This document shows, piece by piece, positions 1-11,400 of a stretch of DNA of 64,000 nt (position 1 is the stretch's first letter; each line of letters opens with the position of its first letter). The notes under the pieces are model-generated. The model ran no database searches and had not been told where the DNA came from. It saw only the letters and a program-made list of their open reading frames with translations. A program made the translations under genes and the position numbers. This DNA comes from Icerya purchasi (taxonomy: Eukaryota > Arthropoda > Insecta > Hemiptera > Monophlebidae): positions 106,127,164-106,191,163 of the forward strand of contig CM077116.1 in NCBI GenBank assembly GCA_039619475.1, given 5' to 3'.

Positions 1-1
1 A

Positions 2-273
2 ATAGTTAAAACGGGGAGACGGTTAGCTGATCAAATACCGGAAAACAGAAGGCAAACTACAATTCTGGACAATGACATAACTCACTCTGGGAGTTCGTTG
101 AAAGTTTACGTTAATGAGAATTTGTCAAGGTACTACAAACATCTGTTCTGGCAAACAAAATAAAAAGCTAGAACGATGAATTACAATTTTGTATGGACAA
201 AGAGAGGAAAAATTTTCGTCCGTAAAACCGAACAGTCATGGTAAAGGAAGAAGATGACTTAAATAGATTAAGT
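2..273 (+). pseudogene. LINE ORF1 C-terminal fragment (FP-protein-like domain), cut by window edge
   Basis: Frame 2 reads IVKTGRRLADQIPENRR, then after a short break VYVNENLSRYYKHLFWQTK, a TAA, and NYNFVWTKRGKIFVRKTE. This order (basic RR..IPENRR, then Y[IV]NE.L....K.L, then KFVW...GKIF.RK) is the conserved C-terminal domain of ORF1 proteins of CR1/Jockey-type LINEs, related to the FP protein family. An EEDDLNRLS peptide in the next frame, ending in TAG, looks like the natural end of the protein, so there is also a frameshift near position 238. One internal stop plus the frameshift make it a relic. The start lies outside the window. It probably belongs to the same LINE as the endonuclease and RT pieces downstream, since ORF1 then ORF2 is the expected order. 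Homology is by eye. Confidence 0.75.
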
Positions 274-784
274 TAGAATATAAATCAACAATGATTTTGA
301 GATTACGCAGATTTATGTCGTTACTATTTTACGTACGGAATAAGGGTATGTGTATTTTCGTATGAGTGCGGGATTGTGTTTGATCAGATACGCAGGCGGT
401 AGGGCAGTGAGAAGGAGGTGTACAGAAATAAAGCTGATGATAAAAATGTGTGCGAATAGTAAAAGCAATAGTGACTACAAAGTGTGAAGTACTGATAAGG
501 AACAAGCGGTTGCTTAGTATTATAATGACGGCAGGGGTAAAGAACCTCGTTGCGGAGAGGAATCAGAGTTCAAATGAAAGTTGATGGTGAAGGGGATATG
601 GTGGAAGATCGAAACGAAACTGAGTACACTGGCGGATGTGGAAGACAGCGAAAAGGCAGGGAGGGTGTAAGTATGCAGGTATCAAGTTTGGATCTCGTGC
701 AGTGGTGAACGGAAGAGCGTGAGCGATGGTACGTGGCTTTTTGACTATGTGCTTGCAGTACCGCCTGCGTTCACTAGCTTTAAG
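274..784. other. No gene seen; purine-rich inter-ORF sequence
   Basis: This stretch lies between the ORF1 relic and the mariner relic. It is rich in A and G on the plus strand and has stops in all frames. It may be decayed LINE sequence, but no motif supports that. Confidence 0.4.
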
Positions 785-1209
785 GTGTGGTTATGTTGAG
801 CAGCAATTTGAAGACGATTTTCTTTGTTGTTTTCCGTAAGTTCGTGAGGCACTCAGGTTCCCAATTTTTCGGCAAATCCCATCGAGTAGAGATGATTGGG
901 AATCATCTTTTGATCGCAGTTCATTTTGTCGGCTAATTCACGACTTGTTTGGCGACCGTCCTCTTTCAAAAGTGCCTTGAGACGCTCTTCATCGAATTCT
1001 GAAGGTCTTCCGCTACGGGGCGTGTTGTCGAGGTCAAAGTCGTCGTTTTTGAACTTCGCAAACCATTTCCGTGCTGTAGACTCGCCTATAACACCTTTTC
1101 CGTACACCTCGCAAATATTCTGGGCTGCTTCGGTTGCTTTTTGATCCCGATGAAATGCGAAGAAGAGCAGGTGTCGGAAATGCTGATTTTCGCCTCTTGG
1201 GAATTCCAT
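785..1209 (-). pseudogene. Mariner transposase N-terminal half, broken
   Basis: The minus frame starts MEFPRGENQHFRHLLFF at 1209 and continues through EVYGKGVIGESTARKWFAKF, a DNTPRSGRPSEFDEE linker and LADKMNCDQ to GFAEKLGT. These are the paired helix-turn-helix DNA-binding domains and the GRPS linker of Tc1/mariner transposases (mariner branch). At 853-855 a TGA stands where the family has TGG (W in the VPHEL segment). The same frame then reads VPHELTENNKENRLQIAAQ before similarity stops near 785. The whole D,D34D catalytic core is missing, so it cannot encode an active enzyme. It lies on the strand opposite to the surrounding LINE and probably inserted into it. Terminal inverted repeats were not found. 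Confidence 0.85.
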
Positions 1210-1233
1210 TTCTAAGCCTGAAAAATGATGAAA

Positions 1234-1952
1234 AATTAAATTGTTCAAAAAAACAAAAAACACACTTTTGTAGAGCAGAAAAATCACTTTATAATAAATA
1301 CAAACAGTTTGCTAAACAAAAAACAAATAGTTTAAATGAAACTCTTCGAAAAAAACGCTATGAACTTATTTCTCAACCTATTAAATAACCTTACGTTTCA
1401 AATATAACTTCACTAATACAGTACCGGGGTAAACATAGCTTGTTGAACTATAGTGATATTAAAAAATGGACTGATAATATAAACGGCTTATTTAATCTAA
1501 ACAATTCACTAAAAATTAACACCGAATTATTTCATGTGTTGCACTTAAACATAAGAAGTGTTAAGCGTAATTGGGATGAATTTATAAGTTATATTCACGA
1601 GACAACTTTAAGCATTATTGTATTAGCAGAAATAAATATAAAAGAGAATGAATTAAATTTATATAATATAGTAGGCTACACGAGCATTGGACTTCAAAGA
1701 CCATTGGGATATAACGGGAGAATACTTGTATTTGTAAATGACAAATTTAAATGCAATATTCAGGAAGTAAATAATAGGCCGAGTATGAATCTGGTTACAT
1801 TCAGTTTTTAAAAATAAAATGGGAAGTAAGCGAGGGTAAAAATGTAACTAAATATAAACCTAAAAATGAATGGATGAGTCAAGAAATAATAAATTTCATG
1901 AAAATTTGGGATCAGTATTTCAAACTTAGTAAAGGAAATAGCTAACTAGTAT
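1234..1952 (+). pseudogene. LINE ORF2 endonuclease fragment and linker
   Basis: From 1440 the frame reads NTELFHVLHLNIRSVKRNWDE... then LSIIVLAEINIKENE, YNIVGYTSIG and YNGRILVFVNDKF. This is the start of an apurinic-type endonuclease (EEP fold): the HLNIRS strand carries the metal-binding N, VLAE the catalytic E, and the GY and G[GR]..VFV strands follow. The frame then ends at a stop and the C-terminal half of the domain, with its catalytic D and H residues, is missing. At 1820-1945 a frame reads KWEVSEGKNVTKYKPKNEW and IWDQYFKLSKGNS, like the linker between endonuclease and RT in CR1/Jockey LINEs. The frame at 1250-1388 is Lys-rich and linker-like but sits upstream of the endonuclease; if it is linker, the order has been rearranged. 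Confidence 0.7.
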
Positions 1953-2765
1953 GCGATATAAAAAACTTTTCAGAAAATACCGAAATGTAGTTAAAACAGA
2001 ACTAAGGAATGCTAAACAGTTGTTTTATCAAAGCCAAATAGTGTTAGCAAACAATGATAGTAAAAAGATATGGTGTATTATTAATCATATTGTTAATAAA
2101 AAAAACAACAAAACAACAAGTAAATGAACAGTTTAGTGAATACTTTATACGTTCGGTTGAACAGCACCGACACAAATGTGACATTCAGCTACTGAATAAC
2201 AATTCCGACAATTCTATATTGTCCTCTTTGTTCATTCCACCTGCAAATACATCTCAAGTAGAAGCAGTAATTAACGATCTAAAAGTACATAAGGCTCCTG
2301 GATGGGACGAAATTAGGGTAAAAGAGATTAAACATAACTCGAATATATTTATTCATATTTTAATCAACATGATCAATCACTCTATAAAGGAAGCGAGCAC
2401 TCCAAATGGGCTGAAAAAAGGTATTATCAGGCCGATCTATAAAAAAGGGATGCAAAATCAATGTGAAAATTACCGCCTAATAACGATAATACCTGTAGTA
2501 GCTAAACTATTAGAACAGTATATCGGCAAACACTTAAGAAATTATATTGAAAAAAAAAATCTACCCTATGAAAATCAACACGGATTTAGAGAAAAAAAGT
2601 CCACGATAACGCTATTAAGAACGATGATAAATAAGATCAATACGGGACTATCGATGGGTAACCAATTTATAATTACCTTCATTGATCTATCTAAAGAGTT
2701 TGACTTACTTGACTATGATCTACCGATTAATGACTTAGAAAATCTGAGTATTTTAAATAATGAAC
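1953..2765 (+). pseudogene. LINE reverse transcriptase, fingers and start of palm
   Basis: The 273-residue frame (from 2054) holds LKVHKAPGWDEIRVKEIK, KKGIIRPIYKKGMQNQCENYR, LEQYIGKHLRNYIEKKN and ENQHGFREKKST, ending at motif A as ITFIDLSKEFDLLDYD. These are the standard finger and early palm motifs of a Jockey/CR1-type LINE RT. The first catalytic aspartate is present in FIDLSKEFD. Upstream, KLFRKYRNVVKTELRNAKQ in another frame is the pre-RT linker. Homology stops at about 2765, exactly where an unrelated T-rich tract begins; the rest of the palm reappears near 3215. So the gene is split by an insertion and carries frameshifts. Confidence 0.85.
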
Positions 2766-2848
2766 TAATGTGTTTTTTTTTTTTGTTTTTTTTTTTGGTC
2801 CCCAATTCGGATGTACCGATGGGGAAAATATATTTGCAAAATATTATA
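2766..2848 (-). repeat. 3' tail of an R1-like LINE (minus), inside the RT
   Basis: Two T runs at about 2771-2796 are a poly-A tail on the minus strand. Immediately before it (minus orientation) comes a stem-loop, CCCCA..CGG..CCG..TGGGG. The same tail, LQIY[FL]PHR plus the stem-loop plus poly-A, ends the R1-like LINE at 18.2 kb in the opposite orientation, which identifies this as a second copy. Confidence 0.7.
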
Positions 2849-2912
2849 TACACACATATATATATATATATATAGTAATATAATAGTATAATATAGTATA
2901 ATATAATAGTAA
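2849..2912. repeat. AT-rich simple repeat
   Basis: A (CA/TA)n run followed by an irregular TAATATAGTA array. It separates the LINE tail from an unrecognised segment. Confidence 0.9.
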
Positions 2913-3180
2913 TGGACTGGAGATCTCGTGCCATTGTTAGCTTCTCAATGTTCTCCAGTCGTTACACTTGAAAATAATTTAAATAGTAGTAATCAATATT
3001 TCTGTTTTAGTTTATTCCGTTCCTCTGGTCTAGACGATTTCCTCCTGTTTCCGTTTATTGATCATTACAGCCTTCACAAATTTACTGGTATTCTTCGTTT
3101 ATTCCATTCCACTGAACCAATTTTTGAAATCAATGTGGTTTAAGAATTATATAAAACATAGGAAAAACATAGTAAAATTC
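2913..3180. other. Unrecognised inserted segment with a hairpin at its edge
   Basis: This block lies between the two halves of the RT. At 2915-2961 there is an inverted repeat (GACTGGAGA/TCTCCAGTC with an inner CATTG/CAATG). A 71-codon plus frame at 2928-3143 resembles no protein I know. It is probably part of the element that split the RT. Confidence 0.4.
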
Positions 3181-3199
3181 GCAGGGAGTAACAGTAATG

Positions 3200-3400
3200 A
3201 GTAAAGTATTCAATTCGCGGTAGATCAGGGAACTATATATTGGCTCCTATCCTTTTTCTAATATACTCTAACTCATTACATAGGCACATTAAAAATTCAA
3301 AGGTATATGTTTTTACTGATGATATTGCCGTATTATTTGAACATAAAAAGTTAGGGGTGGCGGAAAAGTTACTGCAAGAGGATATCAGTTTTAATTAAAT
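3200..3400 (+). pseudogene. LINE reverse transcriptase, palm motifs B and C
   Basis: The frame reads LAPILFLIYSNSLHRHIK and VYVFTDDIAVLFEHKK, matching the (G)tiLaPiLF and YaDDiavl blocks of LINE RTs. The catalytic pair DD is intact, in an FTDD rather than FADD/YADD context. A frameshift lies just upstream, around VDQGTI. It continues the RT that breaks off at 2765 and is followed by a TAA after LLQEDISFN. Confidence 0.8.
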
Positions 3401-3890
3401 TAATGAGCAATATCCACAATCATATTTTAAACGAAAACAGTATTGGTGTGTGGAAAAAGGAAGTAGTGAAATTCCTGAAGGAACGGTGCAAAGAATAAAA
3501 ACCGAGCTACATCCCGAATTTTTCCATTTTATTTTGCTCAGTTATGCATCTATTTGATTATATATTTTTTTCTGTTTTTCTTTTGTTTGTTTTTGCGTCG
3601 ATCCTTTTTCGTTACTTTTCTGCTATACTTCTTAAAGAAGATCATGTATATCGAATATATAAGCTATCTTTATGTATTTGTGTATAGTATCTAGAGTGAA
3701 TGCATGTATGCGTATGTTTTTATATATATATTTACTTAGACATATATTTAATATTAATTCCTTTTCGATTTATATAATAAGCATGATGAAATTTGTAATG
3801 TGTTCAATTTGAATGAACGATAATAAGAGCGTTGGGCACTCATACATGTAAGACCCACGACTTATTTTAAAATAAAAAAAAAAATAAAAA
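3401..3890 (+). other. Probable 3' end of the same LINE, with A-rich tail
   Basis: No clear ORF. A short frame at 3420-3500 (SIGVWKKEVVKFLKE) could be the RT C-terminus. An A-rich tail at about 3870-3890 is a plausible end of the element. Evidence is weak beyond position and tail. Confidence 0.4.
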
Positions 3891-6800
3891 ATTGATTCGA
3901 GAGGTAAGAAAATTTTAACGTAATTTTTACCAAAAATGTTACTTTGCATATTTACCTGAATTTGATTTGTGCGCTATACCTGGTTAAAAGGGTAGCAGCG
4001 AGTCGATGCAAAAATCAACACCTTTTCTAGTGGCAAAAGATCAAGTTTCTTTTTTTTCGGAGTCTGTCAGTGTTTATTGGACGCCAATAATTAGAGACGA
4101 CGAAGGTTAAAATTAGGAAAAGTTTAGAAATTGAAAAAATGAAAAAAGTTAACGAAGAAATAATCATAAGTTAGGAAAGAGAGAGAATGCAATGTACGTT
4201 ATAAGGTGCGAGGAGAGGTCAAGAGGTACAGAGTAAATGATCGCGCGCTTGTTAGGAAATAAATGCTTGCGCAGGTTTAATCGCTACAGTTGACGAATTT
4301 CCCCTACCCGAAAAAAAATAAATAAATAAAAAAAAAAAAAAGGACATTTAAATAAAATGTGTGATTCGTACCGCTAATAAAATAGAGGCTGTCGAATAAA
4401 AGCGAAGCGGGAAACGTTAAAAAAGTCGTGAAATTAGACTTCGTGCTGAACCAACAGGACTAAAATAGGTTGTTACAGAGCCAATTCTCGGTCACTTTCG
4501 ATTTCACAGATCGTTTTATAGCACGATTCCGATTCCGATTCAGAATAACTCTCTGAAGTCTAAACCTTTGGGAGTATGTAATTCAAGAGCTCTGCGGGAT
4601 ATCAAAAGGCGCAATTTACATAAACGAAGACCCGACGAGAAACTCAGTGAAAACAGGTTGTTAAAAAAGAACGTGTTTCGACGAAAACTTTTAATGGATT
4701 AAAATCCTTTTTGAAAAAAAAAGAAACATGTGTCGTGCAATATTTCAGAAATTTTTAATGTTTCTCCGAAAGTTGTAAATTATTATTATTTTATTTTGAT
4801 TCGGAATTTAAAAATGATTTTTTTTTTTTTGGTCTCGTCAACTGCGGACATTAACTTAGCGTAAGTGATTTTTTTATATATTATCAGTAATGGGCTCTGA
4901 ACCATGTTCTCCTCGAACGAAACACTCCTGTCTAATTAGCTACGCTGCGGGCGGTTTCTATATTCTGTTGTTTTCTTCTTCAAGTTTATTGCTTATTTGA
5001 CTGTTTCTCGCCCGTTATTGCGTCCATATATATATGTATAGCGGTTGCTTAAGTTTTGCTTCGTAACGATAGACTTCAATATTTGTTTACAGTTATAATG
5101 TTTTTTCCTTTTATTTTGTGTTGATTGTCATCGGAAGTTTACACACCATCATGAGGAAAGCATCTTCCGAAACACCTGCAGAAATAAGGTAGCCAAGAAT
5201 GGAAAAGGTGAAGGGGTGGAACCAAAAATAGGAAAGAGGGAAGAACAAAGATGGGAAAAATATAAATTATTAGGCAAAGTTAGGAGGAAGGCAAATGAGA
5301 GAACGAAAAAAAAAAAAAGAGTCGAAATTTTACGATAATCCGTAACTTTAATAGCTTTAGCGAACGTATAAACGAGTCAAAATCTCGCAACAATGTGATC
5401 ATAATTAATGCTCCATAGAAGAAAGAACACAATCCACCATTTGGCATTTGCAAAAGCGAAAAGTCGACAGAAGTGAGGAACGGAATTTACTAGTCGATAC
5501 TATAAGAGTGCAAGCTGCTGACGGAGAAATGAAAGAGAAATCCATTACCGGGACACAGTGACTACAAAAAAAAGTAGAGCTCGCCATTGTATAGTACCTT
5601 AGATGTCACTGCGAAAATCAGAACCCCTTAGGTAAAGGGAAAAAAAGGAGGAGTAACTAAACGCGGTGGAGCAGACGCACCGGAGGAAAGACTGGCGAGG
5701 GAGATTAAATCTAGAGGCGATGAAGTATCGAAGACAAAAATTTAACAATAATTAAAATGAGATTAGCAGTGAATATAGAAAAAAAAAACAAATAAACGAA
5801 TGCACAGTATAGTATACTTTGATTGTGCATCTCATAGTTTGTTCGTAATGTTACCTATACTCTCACCTGCTTTTGATGATCTTTTAAGTGAATGCGTTAG
5901 TACTCATTAGAGTGTTGCTTTTGGAATTCAAGTAACAACAATGACCCTGTTTTTTAAAACACGCTGTTAATGCCAGTTTTAAGCCAGTGTGAAGTTTAAA
6001 AAGAAATTTTAAAACTGAAGTTTTTTCGATTTTTCACGAATAGATAAATCAAATATTCGTCGTTTTAATGAAATAGCATGCCATAAAAATCACCCATAAA
6101 TAACTGTGACAAATATACGCGTGAAATATTAGCGGTGAATTTTCTAGAGGACATTGTTGGTTTTACTACATTACTCACCGCCATACCATGTAGCAGCTCT
6201 CTGTTAATAGATATAAATATTTTTCGATGTTTTTGTAAATAAGTCTCTTGTCGTGTTGGTAGCGTGTAAGGAATATTGGGAATTAAGCTTTCCATAATAC
6301 ATTCCAAAATTTGACGGATCCGAGACGAGAATATAGGGCGCAGTCGGTTCCTATTTACTTTCCCGGATATCTATGCTACCCAATTCAGTTTCAGACCGGG
6401 TAAACTCGATGATGGACCCAGACAAACCTCAAACCCGTTCAGATTCGATAGGCGCCTTGACTAATAAGTTACCGTTCTACTGTTTCTACCGCAATATATA
6501 TATATATATACGATAAATCACGGTATATATGAATAGTAGAGGTGACTTTTCTGCAGAATATCCATTGATAACATGTTTGTTTCTGCATGAGCATAAATTC
6601 CGTGTTTAGTTCATAATTTCAATAGCTCTCCGAAGTGGTGTGACACTTCAGCCTCTTAAGAATCTAAAATTCGCTCAACATATTACACATTAGCGTTGAA
6701 GAGCGCTGCGATGAATTCGCATGTACGTTTTTGTATCTAAAGTTTATTTCGAGCAACTTCTCGCCATTAACCGGAAAGTGCCGTATTAAAATAAAACTTT

Positions 6801-9174
6801 TATAGTCAGGTTGACTGAAGAGTATAACCACTTAAAGTTTCTTTGATTTACTTCTGAGAAGTCTGCGCGCATATCACTCATTTCATCTATCATTACGTAT
6901 TCAGAAGAAGTTTTATCTTCGGAAAAGAGAAATTCAAATTCGTCCGCCTCTTTCTCTTTCCGGTTTATGGTCGGTTTAAAATTTCCAGTGTTGCTCCGTG
7001 TGGTGGTAAAACTTTTCATCAACTTTTACCAATCAACGAAAATTCGGAAGCCTTCGACTGATAACACGATGTCGTTGCTAGTACAATAACACTTTTAAAC
7101 TATTTCATCCTCTTTCATCCGCTATTCGAATATAAAATAAAGATAAAATGAGGTTTACGAATGGGGATAATGAACCGACGGCCGTGGTTGAGCCGGATAA
7201 ATTTACTAGTTTAGATAATTCAATCTTCGCGAAAGAATAAAAAAGTAGCGCTATTTTTTACAGTTGTTTCAACCTGAAGATTGGAAAATTTAATAAGCGA
7301 AATGAATAACAAAAACTACTCGAGATAAATTAGTAATGATACAGTTCGGCTAGTTAAATTATCACTTTCGTTTACGCTTCATAACACTGGGAATTTTTTA
7401 TACACTCGTTTGATGCAATATCCAGTGATAAGTCATAGTTCTAAAAGGTACGAATGGAATAAATATGCCCTTCAATATGAATATGTAATTTTAAAAAAAT
7501 TTAACGCTTCGTCTAATCGTAATTCGCGTATATTTAACAACACGCTTATTGTAAAATCAGTTTTTTAATAAAAATCGGAAAAACCGTGATTTCCGAAAAA
7601 TATAACGGTTCGAAGGGTTATTTTTTAAAATCGCGTTACTTCGATAAAAACCTATAAGCTAACCGGCTGGAAAACTAATATCAGTTGTAGAGCCTGAGGA
7701 ATGAAACCATCGCTATCTAGGACAGGTATAAAAGACTAGAAATCGTAAGGGAATGATATATATTATCGCGTGGTGATCGGGTGTATAAGGAATAAAATAC
7801 TTTCTTCAGAATGAAATGTTAATTTTAGAATACGTCGGATTTGTTTTGCTGCCCTACTGATGATATAAGTTTTCAATGCTTTTTTTAGCCTTTTTTATTC
7901 TCTTCATTAAATTTAAATGCCGGAGCCGTGTTGTGTCTTTTCTTATTACGTCGTATCTTTCTATGGGTTATACGAAATTCCGTTTAATACGATTCGAGAT
8001 TATTCAAAAAATATACAGCGGAACATCACATCGGACACGCGAACGTTTCGTCATTAGAAGCGAATACTCCGGATTGAATCTAAACGTTACTTTCAAAAAT
8101 GATAATACCGCATCATCTTCTGCGCTATAGAAAATAAGTCACCTACTCGAAGCTAACCAAATTAATAAACTGTTACTTTCTTCACAAAAGCCAAGAGTAG
8201 CTTCACGGAAGAGACTGGATGCGTAACGTTCAGTCAGGTAAATAAACACGTTACACACTATATAACAATGGGAAAGTCGCGGCGTAAACGTGGTTCGGAC
8301 TACGTTAGTCGAATTAGTGACATCGACTGTCAGCTTCAAGAGACTGAATAAGAATTACGGCAAGATGTCCGTGATAGGTATAATTACAATCATAAATTAC
8401 GTAATAGTAGCCGACGAACGAAACACGTGTTATCTCTGAGAACATTGTATTTTGTTCGGCTACCAAGCAGCGTAATATTTTCCCGGTTTACATTGCCCAT
8501 TTAGTAATTGCTGCTCTTCCGTTTTCTTAGTAATGCAGCGATACATACATATATGGAGATCTAGTATTGTACAATCGTAACAGATGCGCTTAATATTAAC
8601 TTTTTTCTGAACTTGAAAAGAAGAAAAACGACATTCTGACTCTGCATAAACTTGATTGGTGGAGATTTGCTTCTAGGGAAAATTAATTTCAGCTGATTTT
8701 TTTTTTTTTTTTCGTTTTCTTTTAAACTGAACTTGTATTTTTTCTTTTTTCTTTCAGGCAGATTTATTTTACGCATTATTGGTCGTCCATATTTTCTAGT
8801 AGTTGCCTTTAAAAAGATCCTGTTCAATAATTGTAAACTGTCAATTGCTTTTTAGTTGAAAGAAGAGAAACTTACGAATTTCCTCTAATAATATGCAGTG
8901 GCGTACATTATTATCGAAAGAAAATGATGTAGGTTAAATTTCAAAAAATTCTAATTACATCCTAAGATTGTTGTCTTCGTTTATTTCATCTACCAATTTA
9001 TATTTTGAGGTTACCTTTTCGATAGTCGTTTCTTTCTTTTTTCTTCTAAAATGAAATGAAAACATTAAATTTTATATCTGTGCCTCCGAAATCACACTTA
9101 CATTTTGACGAAAGTGCATTGATTTTTTTCCGAATTGCTTTTTAAAAGGGGAGGGGGGAATTTGTCAGCGCTCG
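3891..9174. other. Intergenic, no gene recognised
   Basis: About 5.3 kb without a recognisable gene. It holds A/T homopolymer runs (for example 4305-4340, 8698-8713), a short (TA)n at about 6493-6510, and a T-run plus GGTCTCGTCAAC at 4817-4850 that resembles the LINE tails at 18.57 kb and 26.63 kb. Open frames here are short and look random. Confidence 0.6.
4817..4858 (-). repeat. Possible LINE 3' tail (minus)
   Basis: A T run followed by GGTCTCGTCAACTGCGGAC, similar to T-run plus GGGCTCGTCAACCGGGAAC at 18.57 kb. Only about 30 bases match, so this is tentative. Confidence 0.35.
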
Positions 9175-9582
9175 ATGAAAATACAAATGTAAACAATTTT
9201 AAAATTACCCCATTAACATTATTCATGTTATATATTTTTTATATTACACGAACGACATATGACATTCACAATTCACAAAAATATATAACATTATCTAGAT
9301 TGTAAAAAACATTAAAAAATGAACACATATAAAAACAATAAATATAATGTAAAATAGTCCGATTTATTGTTTTTATATGTATCAGTGTAGTTCCTTTTTT
9401 TAATGTTTTTTAAAATCTAGATAATGTTATATATTTTTGTGAATTATGAATGTCATATGTCGTTCGTGTAATATAAAAAATATATAACACGAGTAATGTT
9501 AATGGGGTCATTTTAAAATTGTTTACATTTATAATATGGTGCAGTTTACGGCAGAAAAATGCTTCTAATGAAAATACAAATG
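9175..9582. repeat. Long near-perfect inverted repeat (hairpin) flanked by 15-bp direct repeats
   Basis: Left arm 9185-9343 and right arm 9362-9530 are reverse complements over about 160 bases, with an 18-base loop, a few mismatches and one small insertion near 9383-9394. A 15-base direct repeat, ATGAAAATACAAATG, occurs at 9175-9189 (overlapping the left arm by five bases) and at 9568-9582, 38 bases beyond the right arm. No ORF is conserved across it. It could be a foldback MITE or an unstable young inverted duplication. If transcribed, it would form a long dsRNA hairpin. Confidence 0.9.
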
Positions 9583-10569
9583 ACGATATGGAACTGAAAA
9601 ACTTTTTCAGATGTATGAGAATTTTGTTCCAATGCACGTACCGAATATATTATATTATATATAATTCTTTGAAACGTATTTTTTCTTTTTCGTTTTTTTT
9701 TTTTTACTTAAATGTGTTGGATATTGAGCCACACCAAGAACGTACATCGCTACCGGATAGAGTTAGTAAAAATTATTGTTGTAAAGTGATCCCTGACTAC
9801 AGGATATCGTATTCTTTTTCAAAATCTGTATATAAACATCTTAGAATTAGTGGTTTCTGATCGATCATGGATCTACAGAAATTTAGTTTAAAATATCTTA
9901 CAGAGTATGATTTATTTAGTTTTTTTTTTCTTCTTTTTCTGCACTATATGACAAGAGCAGAATCACGTTTGTTCACTTCCTACATCGGAAATTTTATTTA
10001 AATAATAACCGAAATACACCGATCTTTCTGGATTTTTTCTATCAAATGATTTTTGTATCGTACGGTGTTCTGTTATTGAAATCATGCAGGCGGCATTTTT
10101 TCAAATGACATCGTTTGATTATGTACGCCGAGCTGCTCAGTAATATATCGGTCTGTAATTTTTGTCACTGATTTTAGTATCGTTTTTTTTTTTTTTTATC
10201 AAAACACGTCGTGAGCATTTGATGATTAAATATTTTATAGAGCTCTTATGGGCATTTATTTGTTTCTTAACTTTATTGCTTCTTCAATGAGCTAACTACT
10301 GACGACCACATCATGTCTTCAGCGAATAAGTTATTTTAAACTATCGATCTTTACTTAAGCGTGCTGTGACATACTCTACCGAAATGGTTCAGAGCAAAAC
10401 TCTATATTCGTTGTGTAATAAAGAACTAAAACAATTTCTATCGTAAACAAATGTAACGATCCATTATAAATATGACAAGTCGATACATATAATACAATAA
10501 TTCGAAAAATGCACAGTTTAAAACTGCGTTTATAAAATATAAAAATATATAATAAAATAAGTAAATAAT
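9583..10569. other. Intergenic, nothing recognised
   Basis: AT-rich, with T runs at about 9692-9706 and 10183-10197. The frame overlapping 9519-9860 is largely hairpin sequence and low-complexity residues. Confidence 0.6.
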
Positions 10570-10848
10570 GGCAGCGTGGTAGCCTAGTGGTTAAGGTGCT
10601 TGGCTACCAAGTCGGAGGTCACGGGTTCGAGACTTGTCCCGTCCCGAATCCAACTCGCTCCCAAGCTTACTCAGCCTGAAATAATTGGGTACCAGAGAAA
10701 TCTGGGAAAGTAAAGGCGGATCCCGAGTACAAAGGAACTGGCCCTAATATTCTCATCAGATCCATTAGGCTTAGTACATTGTGAACCTTAACTTCGCAAT
10801 CCCGACGCCCTGTCAAGGGTATGGAACTCACTTTACTTTACTTAAATA
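10570..10848 (+). repeat. tRNA-derived SINE, family 1, full-length copy
   Basis: The 5' part has RNA polymerase III internal promoter elements: an A box (GTAGCCTAGTGGTTAAGG) and a B box (GGTTCGAGAC), spaced as in a tRNA. A unique body follows (GAAATAATTGGGTACCAGAG, GTCAAGGGTATGGAACTC) and a short TTTACTTTACTT end. The body recurs at 19.33-19.54 kb and, more diverged, at 44.2-44.4 kb, which proves it is a dispersed repeat and not a tRNA gene. AAGTAAATAAT before it and AAATAAATAAT after it may be a target duplication. Confidence 0.9.
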
Positions 10849-10869
10849 AATAATAATATTTTCTTTTTT

Positions 10870-11047
10870 TTTTATCGAGCGACTCCCAAAGCGGGCTAGA
10901 CGAGATAGTCGACAATCAAGCAGGTCTGCGAAATTTAAAGTAATATGCTCTTATTCGCTCATCAAAACCGCGTTATTTTATTATATACCACGTCAACTGA
11001 TAGGATAGCTCCTGCAGTTGATAATCCTTTAATAATTCCGAGTCTCC
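10870..11047. other. T-run and unassigned sequence
   Basis: A T run at 10863-10873 next to ATCGAGCGACTCCC may be the tail of a minus-strand retroelement. The gag-like relic next to it lies on the same strand, but a link is unproven. Confidence 0.35.
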
Positions 11048-11400
11048 TCAACTATTGCCTGCCGAAGAATGGAGACAGCGTGTGTCGTTCCTGTCAATCA
11101 TTGCCTCAAATTGCGCGTGCCATTTTGTAAAATTTCTAACTTCCTCAACGAATTTTGGCATTGGCCGGAACCCGATATGGCCGCTTTCGCCCAAAAATGT
11201 TGTATTAATGATTGGCGTGACCAGCATCTCATCCAGTTGTTCCACTAGTGTACTAAATGCCTCTCCAGATAGAGCGTAATCAATACGAATGCGCTTGAGA
11301 TCGCTCAAAATTGCAGTGCTACGGCCGCACTAACCTGCTCTGCTACTGCCTTCATCCGAAGCGTCAAAATACTGATACGTCAATGCTTCCAGCTTTTCTA
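11048..11400 (-). pseudogene. Gag-like fragment of a retrotransposon
   Basis: The minus frame holds RPMPKFVEEVRNFTKWHAQF and EAMIDRNDT. The pattern P.p.F.G/E....+W..F...fd..ID+N resembles the conserved block in gag proteins of BEL/Pao-type LTR retrotransposons, where a (L)PkF.Gd...W..F...f...ID.N segment precedes a leucine-rich region. Upstream frames contain LEALTYQYFDASDE and SGEAFSTLVEQLDEML, compatible with the helical N-terminus. An in-frame stop at about 11330 and early termination after HSSAGNS make it non-functional. No protease, RT or LTR is seen nearby. It could equally be another gag family, so the clade is only a suggestion. Confidence 0.45.

Noticed and set aside
10570..10650. 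tRNA gene
   Set aside because: It has A and B boxes but belongs to a dispersed SINE with further copies at 19.3 and 44.2 kb.
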